Below are positions 7,895-19,939 of a stretch of DNA of 42,522 nucleotides, in pieces. Numbering within the stretch: position 1 is the stretch's first letter; each line of letters begins with the position of its first letter. The notes under the pieces are model-generated. The model was given only the letters and a program-made list of their open reading frames with translations. It was not told the DNA's origin and did no database searches. The translations under genes and the position numbers were made by a program. Origin of the DNA: Syntrophobacterales bacterium (lineage in GTDB: Bacteria > Desulfobacterota > Syntrophia > Syntrophales > UBA2210). The DNA is taken from NCBI GenBank assembly GCA_018433345.1, contig JAHDRK010000026.1:1-42522 (forward strand). The letters run 5' to 3'.

Positions 7895-9881
7895 GAAGGC
7901 ACAAAAATGGCTCAGGTTAAGGGTTGCGCTGCTGTCGGTGATTTTTTGCGTCCTCTTCGTGGGGCTGTTGTCAAGGGCCGCCCATCTACAGATCATCTGC
8001 GGCCAAGCGCTGAAAGATCTGGGTGATCGACAACACACGAGAAACCTGGAGGTCTGTCCCGAGCGAAAGAAGATCGTCGATAGAAATGGACAGACCCTCG
8101 CCGCCACCGTTCTCGCCGATTCCATCTATGCCGATCCTTCTAAGGTAAAGGACCCTGGGAAGGCCGCGGCACAACTCTCCAATGTTATCGGTGTGGACCG
8201 ATCTCGAATTCATAAAGCCCTTTCACAGCGCGCGAACTTTTGTTGGATAGCCAGGCAGGTCTCACCGGAGGAAAAAAACCAAGTCGTGAAGCTGGACCTC
8301 GAAGGGATATACACCGTAAGTGAGCCGAAAAGGTTCTATCCGCACCGGGAACTGGCTTGCCACGTACTCGGGTTCGCGGGTGTCGACTCTTCCGGTCTCG
8401 AAGGACTGGAGCTGCAATACGACCGTTATCTCAAGGGCGCGCCTCGAAGTGTTCTTTGGGGGAGGGACGCAAAGGGCAATGCCATTTACCGTGCCGGGGA
8501 CGGAGTGGGGGGACGGGACGGCGGGACGGACCTGGTTCTGACCATAGACGGAAAAATCCAGCATATAGCCGAACTGGAACTTCAAGAAGCCGCCCTCAGA
8601 ACGGGAGCAAAAAGCGGCAGCGTAGTGGTCATGGACATAAAGACGGGAGAGGTGCTTGCCATGGCCAATATACCTTCATACAATCTGAACACGTTTAAAG
8701 ATTGCACCGCCGACGTTCGACGGAATCGAGCGGTGACGGATACCTTTGAACCGGGTTCTGTTTTCAAGCCCTTTGTTTTCGCCGCCGCCTTGGAAGAGGG
8801 CGTCATCTCGGAGCATGATATCGTCGACTGTGAAAATGGGGTCTATTTCGTTGGAGGCCGTACGATCAGTGAGGCGCAGCGGAAAAAATACGACAAACTG
8901 ACAGCCGCCGAGGTAATCAAGTACTCCAGCAACATAGGCATTGCAAAAATTGCGGCCAAGGTCGGCAGGGACAGGTTGCACGAGTACATTACCTCCTTTG
9001 GTTTCGGATCCAAAACAGGCATAGATCTTCCCGGTGAAGTGGGGGGAATTCTCCGTGAACCCGGCGAATGGAGGCCCGTCGATTTTGCCGCCCTATCCTT
9101 CGGTCAATGCCTGTCCGTCACGGCCGTTCAACTTGCGGCGGCCATGTCGGCGATTGCGAACGACGGGGTACTGATGAAACCCTTTATCGTAAAGGCCACG
9201 GTGGCCGACGGTAAAGTGATGAAAGAATTTTCCCCCACCCCGCTACGCCGGGTTGTGTCCCCCCGTACCGCACGGAGGGTGACCGCCGTGCTCAAAGAAG
9301 TCGTTGAAAGCAACGACGGGACGGGAAGGGCCGCCCGTCTTTCCATCGTTCCCGTGGCGGGCAAGACCGGGACTTCTCAAAAATTCGACTTTTCACAGGG
9401 TCGTTATTCCACCAGCAAGGTGGTTACGTCCTTTGTGGGTTTTTTCCCGGCGGATGATCCCCGGATGACTGTTCTTGTTGTGTTGGACGAGCCTCAGAAG
9501 GAGCGATGGGGTGGAATGGCGGCGGCACCGGTCTTCAAAGGGATATCGGAACACATTTTGACCTGTTTCAACCGTGATATTGACCTAAGTAGAATGGCGG
9601 AGGAGGGGGGCGTGGAACCGGAGATGTTGATAAAGCCCGCCTCCATGTTTTCTTCTCCTGTAATAGGCGCTATGGATCCGGTTATTAATACAAGTTCTGA
9701 AGTACCAGTTTTCGATTTTACGGGCCTGTCCATGCGCGATGTGCTGAAGGCAGGCAAGGAATTGGGAATCGATATCAGGGTTTCCGGAAGCGGGTGGGCG
9801 GTAAGCCAAACTGTACATGCGCCGGCCGTTCCCGGAGACAGGCCTCGGTGCTATGTATCGTTCAGCAGCGATATCAGGTAG
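7887..9881 (+). CDS. ftsI: Peptidoglycan D,D-transpeptidase FtsI (PBP3-like) with C-terminal PASTA domain
   Basis: This is the septal class B penicillin-binding protein that cross-links stem peptides made available by FtsW. The 664 residues comprise a membrane anchor (about 8-30), a PBP dimerisation domain (from RKKIVDRNGQTLA), and a transpeptidase domain with SVFK (catalytic Ser291, Lys294), SSN (347-349) and KTGTS (493-497). A PASTA-type module follows at the C-terminus (about 605-660, from VPVFDFTGLSMRDVLKAGKELG). The PASTA module is absent from E. coli FtsI but common in Gram-positive SpoVD/PBP2x proteins and in several deltaproteobacterial groups. The gene overlaps ftsL and sits 14 bases before murE. 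Confidence 0.95.
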   Translation: MNRKAQKWLRLRVALLSVIFCVLFVGLLSRAAHLQIICGQALKDLGDRQHTRNLEVCPERKKIVDRNGQTLAATVLADSIYADPSKVKDPGKAAAQLSNVIGVDRSRIHKALSQRANFCWIARQVSPEEKNQVVKLDLEGIYTVSEPKRFYPHRELACHVLGFAGVDSSGLEGLELQYDRYLKGAPRSVLWGRDAKGNAIYRAGDGVGGRDGGTDLVLTIDGKIQHIAELELQEAALRTGAKSGSVVVMDIKTGEVLAMANIPSYNLNTFKDCTADVRRNRAVTDTFEPGSVFKPFVFAAALEEGVISEHDIVDCENGVYFVGGRTISEAQRKKYDKLTAAEVIKYSSNIGIAKIAAKVGRDRLHEYITSFGFGSKTGIDLPGEVGGILREPGEWRPVDFAALSFGQCLSVTAVQLAAAMSAIANDGVLMKPFIVKATVADGKVMKEFSPTPLRRVVSPRTARRVTAVLKEVVESNDGTGRAARLSIVPVAGKTGTSQKFDFSQGRYSTSKVVTSFVGFFPADDPRMTVLVVLDEPQKERWGGMAAAPVFKGISEHILTCFNRDIDLSRMAEEGGVEPEMLIKPASMFSSPVIGAMDPVINTSSEVPVFDFTGLSMRDVLKAGKELGIDIRVSGSGWAVSQTVHAPAVPGDRPRCYVSFSSDIR

Positions 9882-9895
9882 GGGGCTGGAATTGG

Positions 9896-11410
9896 ATGGA
9901 ACTCAGGCAGGTTTTTCATAATCTTCCGATTATAGATATCGTGGGGGATCGTTCGGGACAAGTAAGACAGATCGCCTATGACTCAAGGTCCTGCGTTCCG
10001 GGGTCCCTTTTTGTGGCAGTGTCCGGCCTAGTTCATGACGGCCATGATTTCATCGATGACGCCGTGAAAAGGGGCGCCGGGTTTGTGATACACGAAAAAG
10101 ATATCGCCGTTCCCCGGGGAATAACGGCCGTTCGTGTCGCCGACAGCCGTCTTGCCCTCGCCTTGGCGGCAAAAAATTTTTACCGTGATCCATCGTCAGA
10201 TCTTGTGATCCTGGGGGTGACGGGAACGAACGGGAAGACCACGGTCACCTACCTGCTCGAGGCCGTGCTCCGAGCGGCGGGTTACAAGACAGGTGTCGTG
10301 GGGACTGTGAATTATAGATTCGGCGATATCGCCGTGGCTTCGGCGAACACCACGCCGGAGTCTCTCGATCTTCAACGAATTCTCAGGACCATGGCCGACG
10401 AAGGGGTGACCCACGTGATTATGGAGGTATCCTCCCATGCCATCGACCTGCAACGGGTTGCCGGGGTCGATTTCAATGCCGGTGTTTTTACCAATCTCTC
10501 GGCGGAGCACTTGGATTATCACGGTACTATGGAAAATTATTACGCCGTGAAAAGGAGTTTTTTCCAGAATAGTCTCAAGGGTAAGACCGTGCTCGTGAAC
10601 GGGGACGACACGTGGGGACGCCGCCTTGCCTACGATGTCGAGGGGTCGGTTATTTTCTTCGGCCTTTCGAAATCCTGTCACTTCCGCGCGGTAGCCCCGC
10701 GGATCACCCCTCGGGGGATGCACTTCATGGTTGAAACGCCGCGCTCCGCTTTCTCCGTCGAATCACCCCTCACGGGTGCCTTTAATCTTTCTAACGTCCT
10801 TGCCGCCGTGGGGGCGGCATCCGCCCTGGGAATCGAAGATCAGGACATCGCCGAGGGAATCAAGAACATGGCCGCCGTTCCCGGGCGTCTCGAACGGGTA
10901 TCTGTCGGTACGGAGGAAGATATCCATGTATATGTCGATTACGCTCACACCGGCGAGGCGCTTCGCAACGTTCTCGAGACACTGGGGAGCTTCCAAAAAA
11001 ACAGGTTGATCACTGTTTTCGGTTGCGGCGGAGACAGGGACAGGGCGAAACGTCCCGTCATGGGGCGGACGGCGACTGAACTGAGCGATTGCGTCGTAAT
11101 TACCTCCGATAATCCCCGCGGCGAAGATCCAAGGAAAATCATCGAAGATATCGAGCGGGGCGTCAACGGTTCGAGATTTTGTAAAACGGATGCCCCCGGC
11201 GGAATAGGCCCGGGAGAATACCGGGTGATCGAGGATCGTGAAGAGGCCATTCGGTGGGCCGTGGAAACGGCCCTACCCGGCGATATTGTCCTCATAGCCG
11301 GAAAGGGGCACGAAATATACCAAATCATGGGTGACCGTCGCCTGCCATTCGACGATCGGGTTGTGGCGGGAAAGGCGCTGGCGTCAAGGCGGACGAAGAA
11401 CGTAACATGA
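9896..11410 (+). CDS. murE: UDP-MurNAc-L-Ala-D-Glu:meso-2,6-diaminopimelate ligase MurE
   Basis: MurE adds the third amino acid to the UDP-MurNAc peptide in the cytoplasm, using ATP. The 504-residue product has the Mur ligase P-loop GVTGTNGKTT (107-116), ANTTPESLDLQ for UDP-MurNAc dipeptide binding, VEVSSHAIDLQR-type central motifs, VDYAHTGEALRNVL, and DNPRGEDP (405-412). The DNPR motif is characteristic of enzymes that take meso-diaminopimelate rather than lysine, which fits dapA and dapB in this window. I chose ATG 9896, behind a G-rich ribosome-binding stretch; the frame is open further upstream but that part lies inside ftsI. The stop overlaps the murF start (ATGA). Confidence 0.97.
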   Translation: MELRQVFHNLPIIDIVGDRSGQVRQIAYDSRSCVPGSLFVAVSGLVHDGHDFIDDAVKRGAGFVIHEKDIAVPRGITAVRVADSRLALALAAKNFYRDPSSDLVILGVTGTNGKTTVTYLLEAVLRAAGYKTGVVGTVNYRFGDIAVASANTTPESLDLQRILRTMADEGVTHVIMEVSSHAIDLQRVAGVDFNAGVFTNLSAEHLDYHGTMENYYAVKRSFFQNSLKGKTVLVNGDDTWGRRLAYDVEGSVIFFGLSKSCHFRAVAPRITPRGMHFMVETPRSAFSVESPLTGAFNLSNVLAAVGAASALGIEDQDIAEGIKNMAAVPGRLERVSVGTEEDIHVYVDYAHTGEALRNVLETLGSFQKNRLITVFGCGGDRDRAKRPVMGRTATELSDCVVITSDNPRGEDPRKIIEDIERGVNGSRFCKTDAPGGIGPGEYRVIEDREEAIRWAVETALPGDIVLIAGKGHEIYQIMGDRRLPFDDRVVAGKALASRRTKNVT

Positions 11411-12825
11411 AACATTCTTCCATGGATATACCCGTAGCCCGGATCATCGAGGTGCTGGGCGGCAAACTTCTCCAGGGAGATTCGGCCGTTTTGTGCCGAA
11501 GTGTCTCGACGGATTCGAGAACCATGCCTGAAGGAGCTCTTTTCATACCACTACGGGGAACCAGTTACGACGGGCATGATTACTTGGACGAGGCTGCGAA
11601 AAAAGGCGCGGCGGCGGTGTTAATGAACCATGAAGAAAGGGGGAGAGTGGAAAATCTGCCCGCCGCCGTTCCCGTTATCGGTGTCAAAGATACCCTCGAG
11701 GCCTTGGGTGATCTGGCTAGGTGGTGGAGGAATCAATTCTCCCTGCCGGTTATAGCCGTCACCGGAAGCACCGGTAAAACAACGACCAAGGAGATGATCG
11801 CCCTGGTCGCGGGCAAGTCGTTCAGGGTCTTGAAAAACGACGGGAACCTTAACAATCTCATCGGTCTTCCCATGACCCTCCTGCAATTGAGGAAAGGTCA
11901 CGGGGCGGCGGTTCTCGAGGCGGCCTCGAATCATCCCGGCGAAATCGCCAGACTGGGTGATATAGCTTCTCCCGAAGTAGCGGTGATAACCAATATAGGT
12001 CCCGCTCATCTGGAAGGATTCGGATCGATCGAGGGGGTGCGTGAAGAAAAGGGATCGATCTTTTCATCCCTCGGCCGGGAGGGGATAGCCGTCATAAATC
12101 GGGACGATGATAACATTCGAATCCTCGAGGACCGGTGGCGGGGGAAAAGTATCAGCTTTGGAATAAACAGCCGGGTGACTGTCAAGGCCGAACGTCTCTT
12201 TAGACGAAGCGACATGAGCGTAAGCTTCACGCTGAAAATCGGAAGGATGTCCAAGGGCATAGACATGTCCACGCCGGGGATGCACAACATTTATAACGCC
12301 CTTGCGGCGGCTGCCTCTGCCTGGGCCATAGGTGTCCCCTTCGAAGAAATATGTGAAGGTCTTACAAATTTTCAACAAATTCCCGGCCGAATGACGATTA
12401 CCCGCTTGGAATCCGGCATCACGTTGATCGATGACAGTTACAACGCCAATCCGGCCTCGATGAAGGCTGCCTTGGAAACCCTCGTCCTGGCCAAGGAATC
12501 GGGTTACGGTATCGTGATATTCGGGGATATGCTTGAAATGGGCGACCAGGCCGAAGAAAAACACCTGGAAGTCGGGGCCTTGATGGCGGCTGCCGCTGAC
12601 ATGATCTTTCTCACGGGAGATCACGCCGAAGTTGTGGCCGAAGGAGCCCGGCGAGCCGGGATGGATACCGAGGCGATTCACTTGCTCACCGAGCCCGGTG
12701 AAGTTGTGAAACACGTACGGAATCTCGAACGCCGCGATCTGTGGGTGCTTGTCAAGGGATCCAGGTACATGGAAATGGAGCGCTTTTGCGAGGCGTTCAA
12801 AAGGGATCAGGAGGAGGCGTCATGA
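11407..12825 (+). CDS. murF: UDP-MurNAc-tripeptide:D-alanyl-D-alanine ligase MurF
   Basis: MurF completes the soluble pentapeptide precursor by adding D-Ala-D-Ala. The 472-residue product shows [17 protein letters not shown] near the N-terminus, the P-loop TGSTGKTTT (119-127), [38 protein letters not shown] and [15 protein letters not shown], all typical of MurF. It is joined by 4-bp ATGA overlaps to murE before it and mraY after it. The D-Ala-D-Ala substrate must come from a Ddl ligase encoded elsewhere. Confidence 0.97.
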   Translation: MKHSSMDIPVARIIEVLGGKLLQGDSAVLCRSVSTDSRTMPEGALFIPLRGTSYDGHDYLDEAAKKGAAAVLMNHEERGRVENLPAAVPVIGVKDTLEALGDLARWWRNQFSLPVIAVTGSTGKTTTKEMIALVAGKSFRVLKNDGNLNNLIGLPMTLLQLRKGHGAAVLEAASNHPGEIARLGDIASPEVAVITNIGPAHLEGFGSIEGVREEKGSIFSSLGREGIAVINRDDDNIRILEDRWRGKSISFGINSRVTVKAERLFRRSDMSVSFTLKIGRMSKGIDMSTPGMHNIYNALAAAASAWAIGVPFEEICEGLTNFQQIPGRMTITRLESGITLIDDSYNANPASMKAALETLVLAKESGYGIVIFGDMLEMGDQAEEKHLEVGALMAAAADMIFLTGDHAEVVAEGARRAGMDTEAIHLLTEPGEVVKHVRNLERRDLWVLVKGSRYMEMERFCEAFKRDQEEAS

Positions 12826-13901
12826 TATACCACCTTCTCTATCCTCTCAGCGACACCATATCGTCGTTCAACATATTCAGATACATAACCTTCAGGACCA
12901 TCTACGCCACCATTACGGCACTGGCTATTTGTTTCCTTTTGGGGCCGATGCTTATACGAAAAATGCAGACACTTCAGATCGTCCAACAAATCCGGTCCGA
13001 CGGACCGGGATCGCATTTTTCAAAAGAGGGAACGCCCACCATGGGAGGTGTTCTCATCGTATTTTCCGTTGTCATTTCAACCCTGCTTTGGGCAAGGTTG
13101 GATATAAGCTACGTTTGGATGGTGCTCACCGTTACCGTTGGTTTCGGTATCATCGGGTTCGTCGATGATTATCGTAAACTTTCAAGAAAAGACAGCCGTG
13201 GTCTTCCCGGAAAGAGTCGTTTGATTTTCGAGTTCACCATTGCCTTGTTTATCGGATATCTGCTCTTTCTCAAACCGGGTTTTGAAACGACCGTGACGAT
13301 TCCTTTTTTCAAGACCGTCATGCCCGACATCAAGTGGGGTTACGTGTTGTTGTCCGCCCTCATCATAGTCGGAGCTGCAAACGCGGTCAACCTCACCGAC
13401 GGCCTCGACGGACTGGCCATAGGTCCGGCCACTATCTGTTTCGCCACCTATTTACTTTTCGCATATTTTGCCGGGAACATAAGAATCGCCGAGTACCTTC
13501 AAACGCCTTATGTCCCCGGTGTCGGGGAGTTGGCCGTCTTTTGCGGGGCCATGGTGGGGGCAGGCCTGGGTTTTCTTTGGTACAACAGCTATCCGGCCCA
13601 GATTTTCATGGGGGACGTAGGTTCCCTGTCATTGGGCGGCGCCCTGGGGACTGTGGCGGTCCTAACCAAGCAGGAAATCGTCCTGGTGATCGTGGGAGGG
13701 ATATTTGTCGTGGAAACCATCTCCGTCATATTCCAGGTCGGGTGGTTCAAAATGTCCAACGGTAAACGAATATTTCGAATGGCCCCCATTCACCATCATT
13801 TTGAATTGAAGGGATGGCCGGAACCCAAGGTTATAGTGCGGTTCTGGATTATTTCGATAATCCTGGCTTTAATAGGCATAAGCACCCTGAAGATCAGGTG
13901 A
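12822..13901 (+). CDS. mraY: Phospho-N-acetylmuramoyl-pentapeptide transferase MraY
   Basis: MraY moves phospho-MurNAc-pentapeptide to undecaprenyl phosphate, making lipid I in the inner membrane. The 359-residue polytopic product contains GTPTMGG (70-76), VDDY (114-117) with [19 protein letters not shown] (190-197) and the HHHFELKG motif (histidines 324-326), which include the Mg-binding aspartates and the catalytic-site histidines. The start ATG overlaps the murF stop (ATGA) behind a GGAGGAGG ribosome-binding site, which rules out the longer upstream frame. Length is normal for the family. Confidence 0.97.
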   Translation: MIYHLLYPLSDTISSFNIFRYITFRTIYATITALAICFLLGPMLIRKMQTLQIVQQIRSDGPGSHFSKEGTPTMGGVLIVFSVVISTLLWARLDISYVWMVLTVTVGFGIIGFVDDYRKLSRKDSRGLPGKSRLIFEFTIALFIGYLLFLKPGFETTVTIPFFKTVMPDIKWGYVLLSALIIVGAANAVNLTDGLDGLAIGPATICFATYLLFAYFAGNIRIAEYLQTPYVPGVGELAVFCGAMVGAGLGFLWYNSYPAQIFMGDVGSLSLGGALGTVAVLTKQEIVLVIVGGIFVVETISVIFQVGWFKMSNGKRIFRMAPIHHHFELKGWPEPKVIVRFWIISIILALIGISTLKIR

Positions 13902-13911
13902 AACGGTAATT

Positions 13912-15297
13912 ATGTTGGATTTGAAAAGACATAAGGCGCTCGTATACGGACTCGGGGCCACAGGCATCGCCGTTGCACGTTTTTTGTCCCGGGCGGGGGC
14001 AAAGGTTACGGCCGTCGATGATAGATCCGTTGAAGAACTTGGAGAGGCGGCCAATACGGCAAAGGACCTTGGCGTGGAGGTGATCTGTGGTTTTTCAGGA
14101 CGGACTGTTCCCCCGGGAACGACGCTTGTGATTCCATCACCGGGGGTGCCGCCGTTCAACTCCGCCCTGAGGGATGCCGAAGACAAAAGGATACCCGTGA
14201 TAAGCGAAATCGAGCTGGCGTCTTGTTTTATAGATGTACCGACAATCGCTGTTACGGGGACAAACGGTAAAACAACCACAACAGAGCTGGTTGGTCATAT
14301 TTTCCGGTTTTGGAACAAGAAGGTGTTTGTCGGTGGGAACATAGGAACCCCCCTTATCGCCGCCCTCGAGGAGGAGGAGAAGCCGGATATTTTCGTGGTG
14401 GAAGTGAGCAGTTTTCAGCTGCTTTACATCGATTCATTCCGGCCTCGCGTCGCCGTGGTTCTCAACATGGGTTCGGATCATCTTGATTACCATGGAGACA
14501 TCGAGTCCTATCGATCCGCCAAGAGGCGCATATCCGAGAACATGAAAGCCGGTGACCTACTCGTTGTCAATGCCGACGATCCCGCCTGCGTCTCATTGGG
14601 GCGGTCCTCAGCCGCGTCGGTTACCTTTTTCAGTTCGAAGCGGACACTGGAGCGGGGCATATTCTCCGACGGAGACAGTCTCGTTTTCAGGAAGGATCAA
14701 GGAGAGGAAGAACGATATCATCTCTTGGGAGTCAGGCTAAGGGGCAGGCATAACAGGGAAAATTATATGGCAGCCATTGCGGCGGCCAGGCATCTTGGAT
14801 GTCCCTGGAATGTGATCCATGAGGCACTAAAAACATTCGAAGGACTTCCTCACCGGGTGGAATGCCTTGGAAGATGGAAGGGTGTTTCTTTTTTCGACGA
14901 TTCCAAGGCTACCAACGTGGACGCAGTGGCCGCCGCCCTCGAATCCTTCGACGAACCGGTGATTCTACTAATGGGTGGCAGGAATAAGGGTGAGGACTTC
15001 GGGCGGCTGGCCGGCACGATGAAAAAGAAAGTGAAAAGGTTGATTCTTTTCGGAGAGGCCGGGCCGCAAATTGATGAGGCCTTGGGAGATATCGTGGCGA
15101 CCGAAATCGGCGAAAAGCTGGGTGATGCAGTAGACGCGGCGGTCAGCAGGGCCGAAGCAGGTGACATTGTCCTGTTGTCACCGGGGTGCGCGAGTTTCGA
15201 TGAATTTCGCAATTACAGCGAGCGGGGAGATTATTTCAGGAATCGCCTGGGAGACATTATGACACGCGGGAGCGGCTTAGAATGGAATGTGAAATGA
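13912..15297 (+). CDS. murD: UDP-N-acetylmuramoyl-L-alanine:D-glutamate ligase MurD
   Basis: MurD adds D-glutamate, the second residue of the stem peptide. The 461-residue product opens with a Rossmann-like segment (VYGLGATGIAVARFL), then shows the P-loop VTGTNGKTTTTEL (from 114; Lys120), GGNIGTPL, VEVSSFQL, NMGSDHLDYH and FDDSKATNVDAV, and ends with LLSPGCASFDEFRNYSERG, a strong MurD signature. The 3' end overlaps the chosen ftsW start by 16 bases. Nothing is unusual in length or motifs. Confidence 0.97.
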   Translation: MLDLKRHKALVYGLGATGIAVARFLSRAGAKVTAVDDRSVEELGEAANTAKDLGVEVICGFSGRTVPPGTTLVIPSPGVPPFNSALRDAEDKRIPVISEIELASCFIDVPTIAVTGTNGKTTTTELVGHIFRFWNKKVFVGGNIGTPLIAALEEEEKPDIFVVEVSSFQLLYIDSFRPRVAVVLNMGSDHLDYHGDIESYRSAKRRISENMKAGDLLVVNADDPACVSLGRSSAASVTFFSSKRTLERGIFSDGDSLVFRKDQGEEERYHLLGVRLRGRHNRENYMAAIAAARHLGCPWNVIHEALKTFEGLPHRVECLGRWKGVSFFDDSKATNVDAVAAALESFDEPVILLMGGRNKGEDFGRLAGTMKKKVKRLILFGEAGPQIDEALGDIVATEIGEKLGDAVDAAVSRAEAGDIVLLSPGCASFDEFRNYSERGDYFRNRLGDIMTRGSGLEWNVK

Positions 15298-16427
15298 GTG
15301 CAGGACGGGCAAGAACGGACGGTTCCCCCGACCTCATATTGCTGCTTTCAACCCTCGTACTTGTGTGCCTGGGGACCGTAATGGTTTACAGCTCCAGTTT
15401 TATAATTGCCTCGGAGCGGTTCGGAGATGAATATTATTTTCTGAAAAAGCAGATAGTCTTTGTCTTCATCGGTCTTTTCGTAATGATCGGACTGTCGCGT
15501 TTTCCTTACCGTTACTGGGAAAAGCTCGCCTACCCGGGCATCATCCTGTCTTGCTTTTTACTGATCCTCCTTACCCTACCGGGGTTCGGCACCACCGTAG
15601 GAGGGGCGACGCGATGGTTGAAGGTAGGCCCCTTGACCTTCCAGGTGTCGGAAGTCGTGAAGGTGGCAGTGGTGATATTCATGGCCTATTACTTGACCAA
15701 AAAGCTGGATCACTTAAAGGAGTTCCTCCGCATATTCCTGATGCCGCTGATGTTGACCTCGGTGATCGTGGTGTTGATTTTGATGCAGCCCGATTTCGGA
15801 ACGGCCGTCATCATAATTCTAGCGGTTCTATGTATGTTTCTTGTGGCCGGGGGCAGGTTGATCCATCTCGCCGGTCTCGGGGCGGCCTGTGTTCCTCTGG
15901 CCATATTCTTGATTGTCCGTGAAAGTTACCGCCTGAAACGGATCATGGCTTTCAGGAGCCCCTGGGACGATCCCTCAAACTCGGGGTACCAGATAATTCA
16001 GTCTTTTATTTCCTTTGGATCGGGGGGCACCTTCGGTGTGGGACTGGGCAACAGCATGCAAAAACTATTTTACCTGCCCGAACCCCACACGGATTTTATC
16101 TTCGCCGTTCTGGCCGAAGAAGGTGGATTCATCACCGTAGCGGCCGTCATAGCGCTCTTTTGCCTGTTGATAGCAAGGGGATTCATGATTTCTTTCCAAG
16201 CCGACACGGTGTTCGGGATACTCTTGGCGTCCGGACTTACAACGCTTCTGGCCTTGCAGGTATTCGTGAACATGGCGGTGGTCATGGGTCTTATTCCCAC
16301 GAAGGGACTGGCTCTGCCGTTCATCAGTTACGGCGGGACATCTCTTGTAGTGAACATGGCCGCGATAGGGATTTTGATCAACATTGCCTCAAGCCGCAAA
16401 AGGACGGGAAGAGGGGGGAAGCCATGA
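15282..16427 (+). CDS. ftsW: Septal peptidoglycan polymerase FtsW (SEDS family)
   Basis: FtsW is the SEDS-family glycosyltransferase that polymerises lipid II at the septum together with FtsI. The 381-residue product is strongly hydrophobic, with about ten membrane segments. Family motifs include VMVYSSSF near the N-terminus, MQPDFGTAVI, the extracellular LPEPHTDFIFAVLAEEGG and the C-terminal PTKGLALPFISYGGTS. I chose ATG 15282, nine bases after GGGAG. A second in-frame ATG at 15294 would make an ATGA overlap with murD and remove four residues, and cannot be excluded. The stop overlaps murG (ATGA). Confidence 0.96.
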   Translation: MECEMSAGRARTDGSPDLILLLSTLVLVCLGTVMVYSSSFIIASERFGDEYYFLKKQIVFVFIGLFVMIGLSRFPYRYWEKLAYPGIILSCFLLILLTLPGFGTTVGGATRWLKVGPLTFQVSEVVKVAVVIFMAYYLTKKLDHLKEFLRIFLMPLMLTSVIVVLILMQPDFGTAVIIILAVLCMFLVAGGRLIHLAGLGAACVPLAIFLIVRESYRLKRIMAFRSPWDDPSNSGYQIIQSFISFGSGGTFGVGLGNSMQKLFYLPEPHTDFIFAVLAEEGGFITVAAVIALFCLLIARGFMISFQADTVFGILLASGLTTLLALQVFVNMAVVMGLIPTKGLALPFISYGGTSLVVNMAAIGILINIASSRKRTGRGGKP

Positions 16428-17532
16428 TAGAGAGGATAAAATCCGCCAGGATGATCATCGCCGGCGGCGGAACGGGGGGACATTTATTCCCGGCCATTGC
16501 GGTGGCTGAAGAATTTCTCAGGCGGTCGGAACAAAACGAGGTCCTATTCGTGGGCACAGCGGCGGGGCTGGAGGCAAGAATCCTGCCACGGATGGGATAT
16601 CGTCTAGAAACGATCGAAGTGGCGGGACTGAAGGGAAAGGGGTTGTGGAAGGTCCTGGTAGGGTTGAAGAGGATACCGGGAAGTATAATCAAATCGAGAG
16701 GCATCATAAAGGAGTTCAAACCACAGGTAGTTCTCGGTGTCGGGGGGTATGCGTCCGGGCCGACGGTTCTGGCGGCCCATCTCATGGGTATACCCACGGC
16801 CATCGCGGAGCAAAATGCCTCTCCAGGCATGGCGAATGCCATTCTTGGAAGGTTTGCCAACAGGATATTCGTCTCTTTTGAAGAGACAAAGGTATGGTTT
16901 CCCATACGGCGGGTAATCCACACGGGGAATCCCGTGCGTACGGGATTCCTGGAAGAGGTTGAAGAAAGGTCGACTGAAGAAAAACCGTTTACGCTGCTTA
17001 TATTCGGCGGGAGTCAGGGGGCGTCCGGCGTCAACCGGGCGGTTGCCGCGGCGCTGCCGTACCTGGAAGACCTGAAAGGATCCATGAGGATAATTCACCA
17101 GACGGGATCGGCCGACCTGGAATGGGTGAAAGAAGAATACGCGAAGCGGCGCATGGATGTTGAGGTACAACCCTTTATAGACGACATGGCCCGCGTTTTT
17201 CGCATCGCTGACCTTCTTGTCTGCCGGGCCGGAGCGACGACGATCGCGGAGATAACTGCCATGGGTAAGGCGGCGATACTTATTCCCTACCCGCACGCCA
17301 CAGGCGACCACCAGGTTTTGAACGCAAAGGCACTGGTGAAACGAGGGGCCGCTGAAATGATCGAGGAAAGGGATTTGACCGGCGAATCGCTGGCAATGCA
17401 TATCCGCGACCTATACCACGATCCGGAGCGATTGAAGTCAGTGGCTGAAAATTCAAAAAAAATGGGCAAACCGGACGCCTCCAGGGTCATAGTCGATCGT
17501 TGCATGGAAATTATACGGTGGGAGAAGGTGTC

Positions 17533-17536
<4 letters not shown>
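16424..17536 (+). CDS. murG: UDP-GlcNAc:undecaprenyl-pyrophosphoryl-MurNAc-pentapeptide GlcNAc transferase MurG
   Basis: MurG adds GlcNAc to lipid I on the cytoplasmic face of the membrane, giving lipid II. The 370-residue GT-B fold protein has the glycine-rich GGGTGGHLFPA (14-24), a second G loop GVGGYASGPTVLAA, EQNASPGMAN, LLIFGGSQGASGVN and the nucleotide-sugar site CRAGATTIAEITAMGKAAILIPYP with DHQVLNA. The start ATG overlaps the ftsW stop (ATGA), so the longer upstream frame is a shadow within ftsW. Its TGA overlaps the murC GTG. Confidence 0.97.
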
Positions 17537-18927
<1,391 letters not shown>

Positions 18928-18928
18928 C

Positions 18929-19939
18929 ATGAAACACCTTCGGGCGACGGATCGTCTCCGTGAAACGGCGAAAACATGGAAAAGGGGAAAAGCGACGGAC
19001 ATGGCAGGGACACACGATACCACCCTGGAAGAGAGCATGGAGGCCATGGTCAGCGGAGGGGTTTTCCGCGGAGAGCCGATGGATCGCCACACGTCCTTTG
19101 GTGTTGGTGGAATAGCCGACTATTTCGTAGTGCCGGCAAATCCGGAAGAAACCGTCAGACTGGTCGATTTCCTTGCGGCTTTGGGAGTGTCTTTTTTACC
19201 ACTGGGAAAGGGTACCAACCTCCTTGTGCTAGACGGCGGTTACAGGGGTGTGATCATTTCTCTGAAAAATCTACAGGGGCTTCAAATACGGCAGGAGGAC
19301 GATGATGAAACCTTATTGGTCCGCGGCGAGGCCGGACTGCCTATCACGAGGCTAATAGATTGTGCGCTGAAGGACTCACTGGAAGGCCTCGAATTTCTGG
19401 CAGGTATCCCAGGGACCCTGGGAGGTGCCCTCAGGATGAATGCCGGTGCCTGGGGTTCGGAAATAAAAGACGTGGTGCGTTCCCTGACCCTGGTTGTCCC
19501 GGGACGGGGTGCGGAAGTCATTCCACGATCCCGACTTGCATTTGCCTACAGGAAACTGGAACTTCCGGAAGGATCGGTAATAGCCGCGGCGGAGCTGGCC
19601 GTCCGCCGGGGCGATAGAGATGTCATCGAGGGCCGGATTCGAGAAATAATGGATAAACGCAAGAAACGCCATCCCCTTGAGTATCGTAGCGCCGGTTCGG
19701 TGTTCAAGAATCCGCCTGGAGGTGTGCCGGCCGGTCGCCTTATAGAGGAGGCGGGCCTCAAGGGACTTGTGGTGGGAGACGCGATGATTTCGGAGTTGCA
19801 CGGGAATTTTATCGTGAATAGGGGAAAGGCTAAAGCCGCTCATATCATCGAGTTGATCGAAGAAGTAAGGATGCGGATAAGGGATATGACCGGTATAGAG
19901 CTGGAGACGGAAATCGTTATAGTCGGAGAGGATCTATGA
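18929..19939 (+). CDS. murB: UDP-N-acetylenolpyruvoylglucosamine reductase MurB
   Basis: MurB is the FAD enzyme that reduces UDP-GlcNAc-enolpyruvate to UDP-MurNAc with NADPH. Visible motifs in the roughly 336 residues are TSFGVGGIADYFV, the FAD-binding PLGKGTNLLV, GIPGTLGGALRMNAGA, RKKRHPLEYRSAGSVFKNP and AGRLIEEAGLKG. The short C-terminal domain with SVFKNP fits the type II MurB class. I chose ATG 18929, nine bases after GGAGGATGAG and one base past the murC stop; it gives a long, charged N-terminal extension. A second ATG at 19001 would give a more usual N-terminus. The stop overlaps ftsQ (ATGA). Confidence 0.95.
   Translation: MKHLRATDRLRETAKTWKRGKATDMAGTHDTTLEESMEAMVSGGVFRGEPMDRHTSFGVGGIADYFVVPANPEETVRLVDFLAALGVSFLPLGKGTNLLVLDGGYRGVIISLKNLQGLQIRQEDDDETLLVRGEAGLPITRLIDCALKDSLEGLEFLAGIPGTLGGALRMNAGAWGSEIKDVVRSLTLVVPGRGAEVIPRSRLAFAYRKLELPEGSVIAAAELAVRRGDRDVIEGRIREIMDKRKKRHPLEYRSAGSVFKNPPGGVPAGRLIEEAGLKGLVVGDAMISELHGNFIVNRGKAKAAHIIELIEEVRMRIRDMTGIELETEIVIVGEDL

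Noticed and set aside
16604..17401. 265-residue open frame on the minus strand
   Set aside because: It is a shadow of murG, with no ribosome-binding site or family motif.
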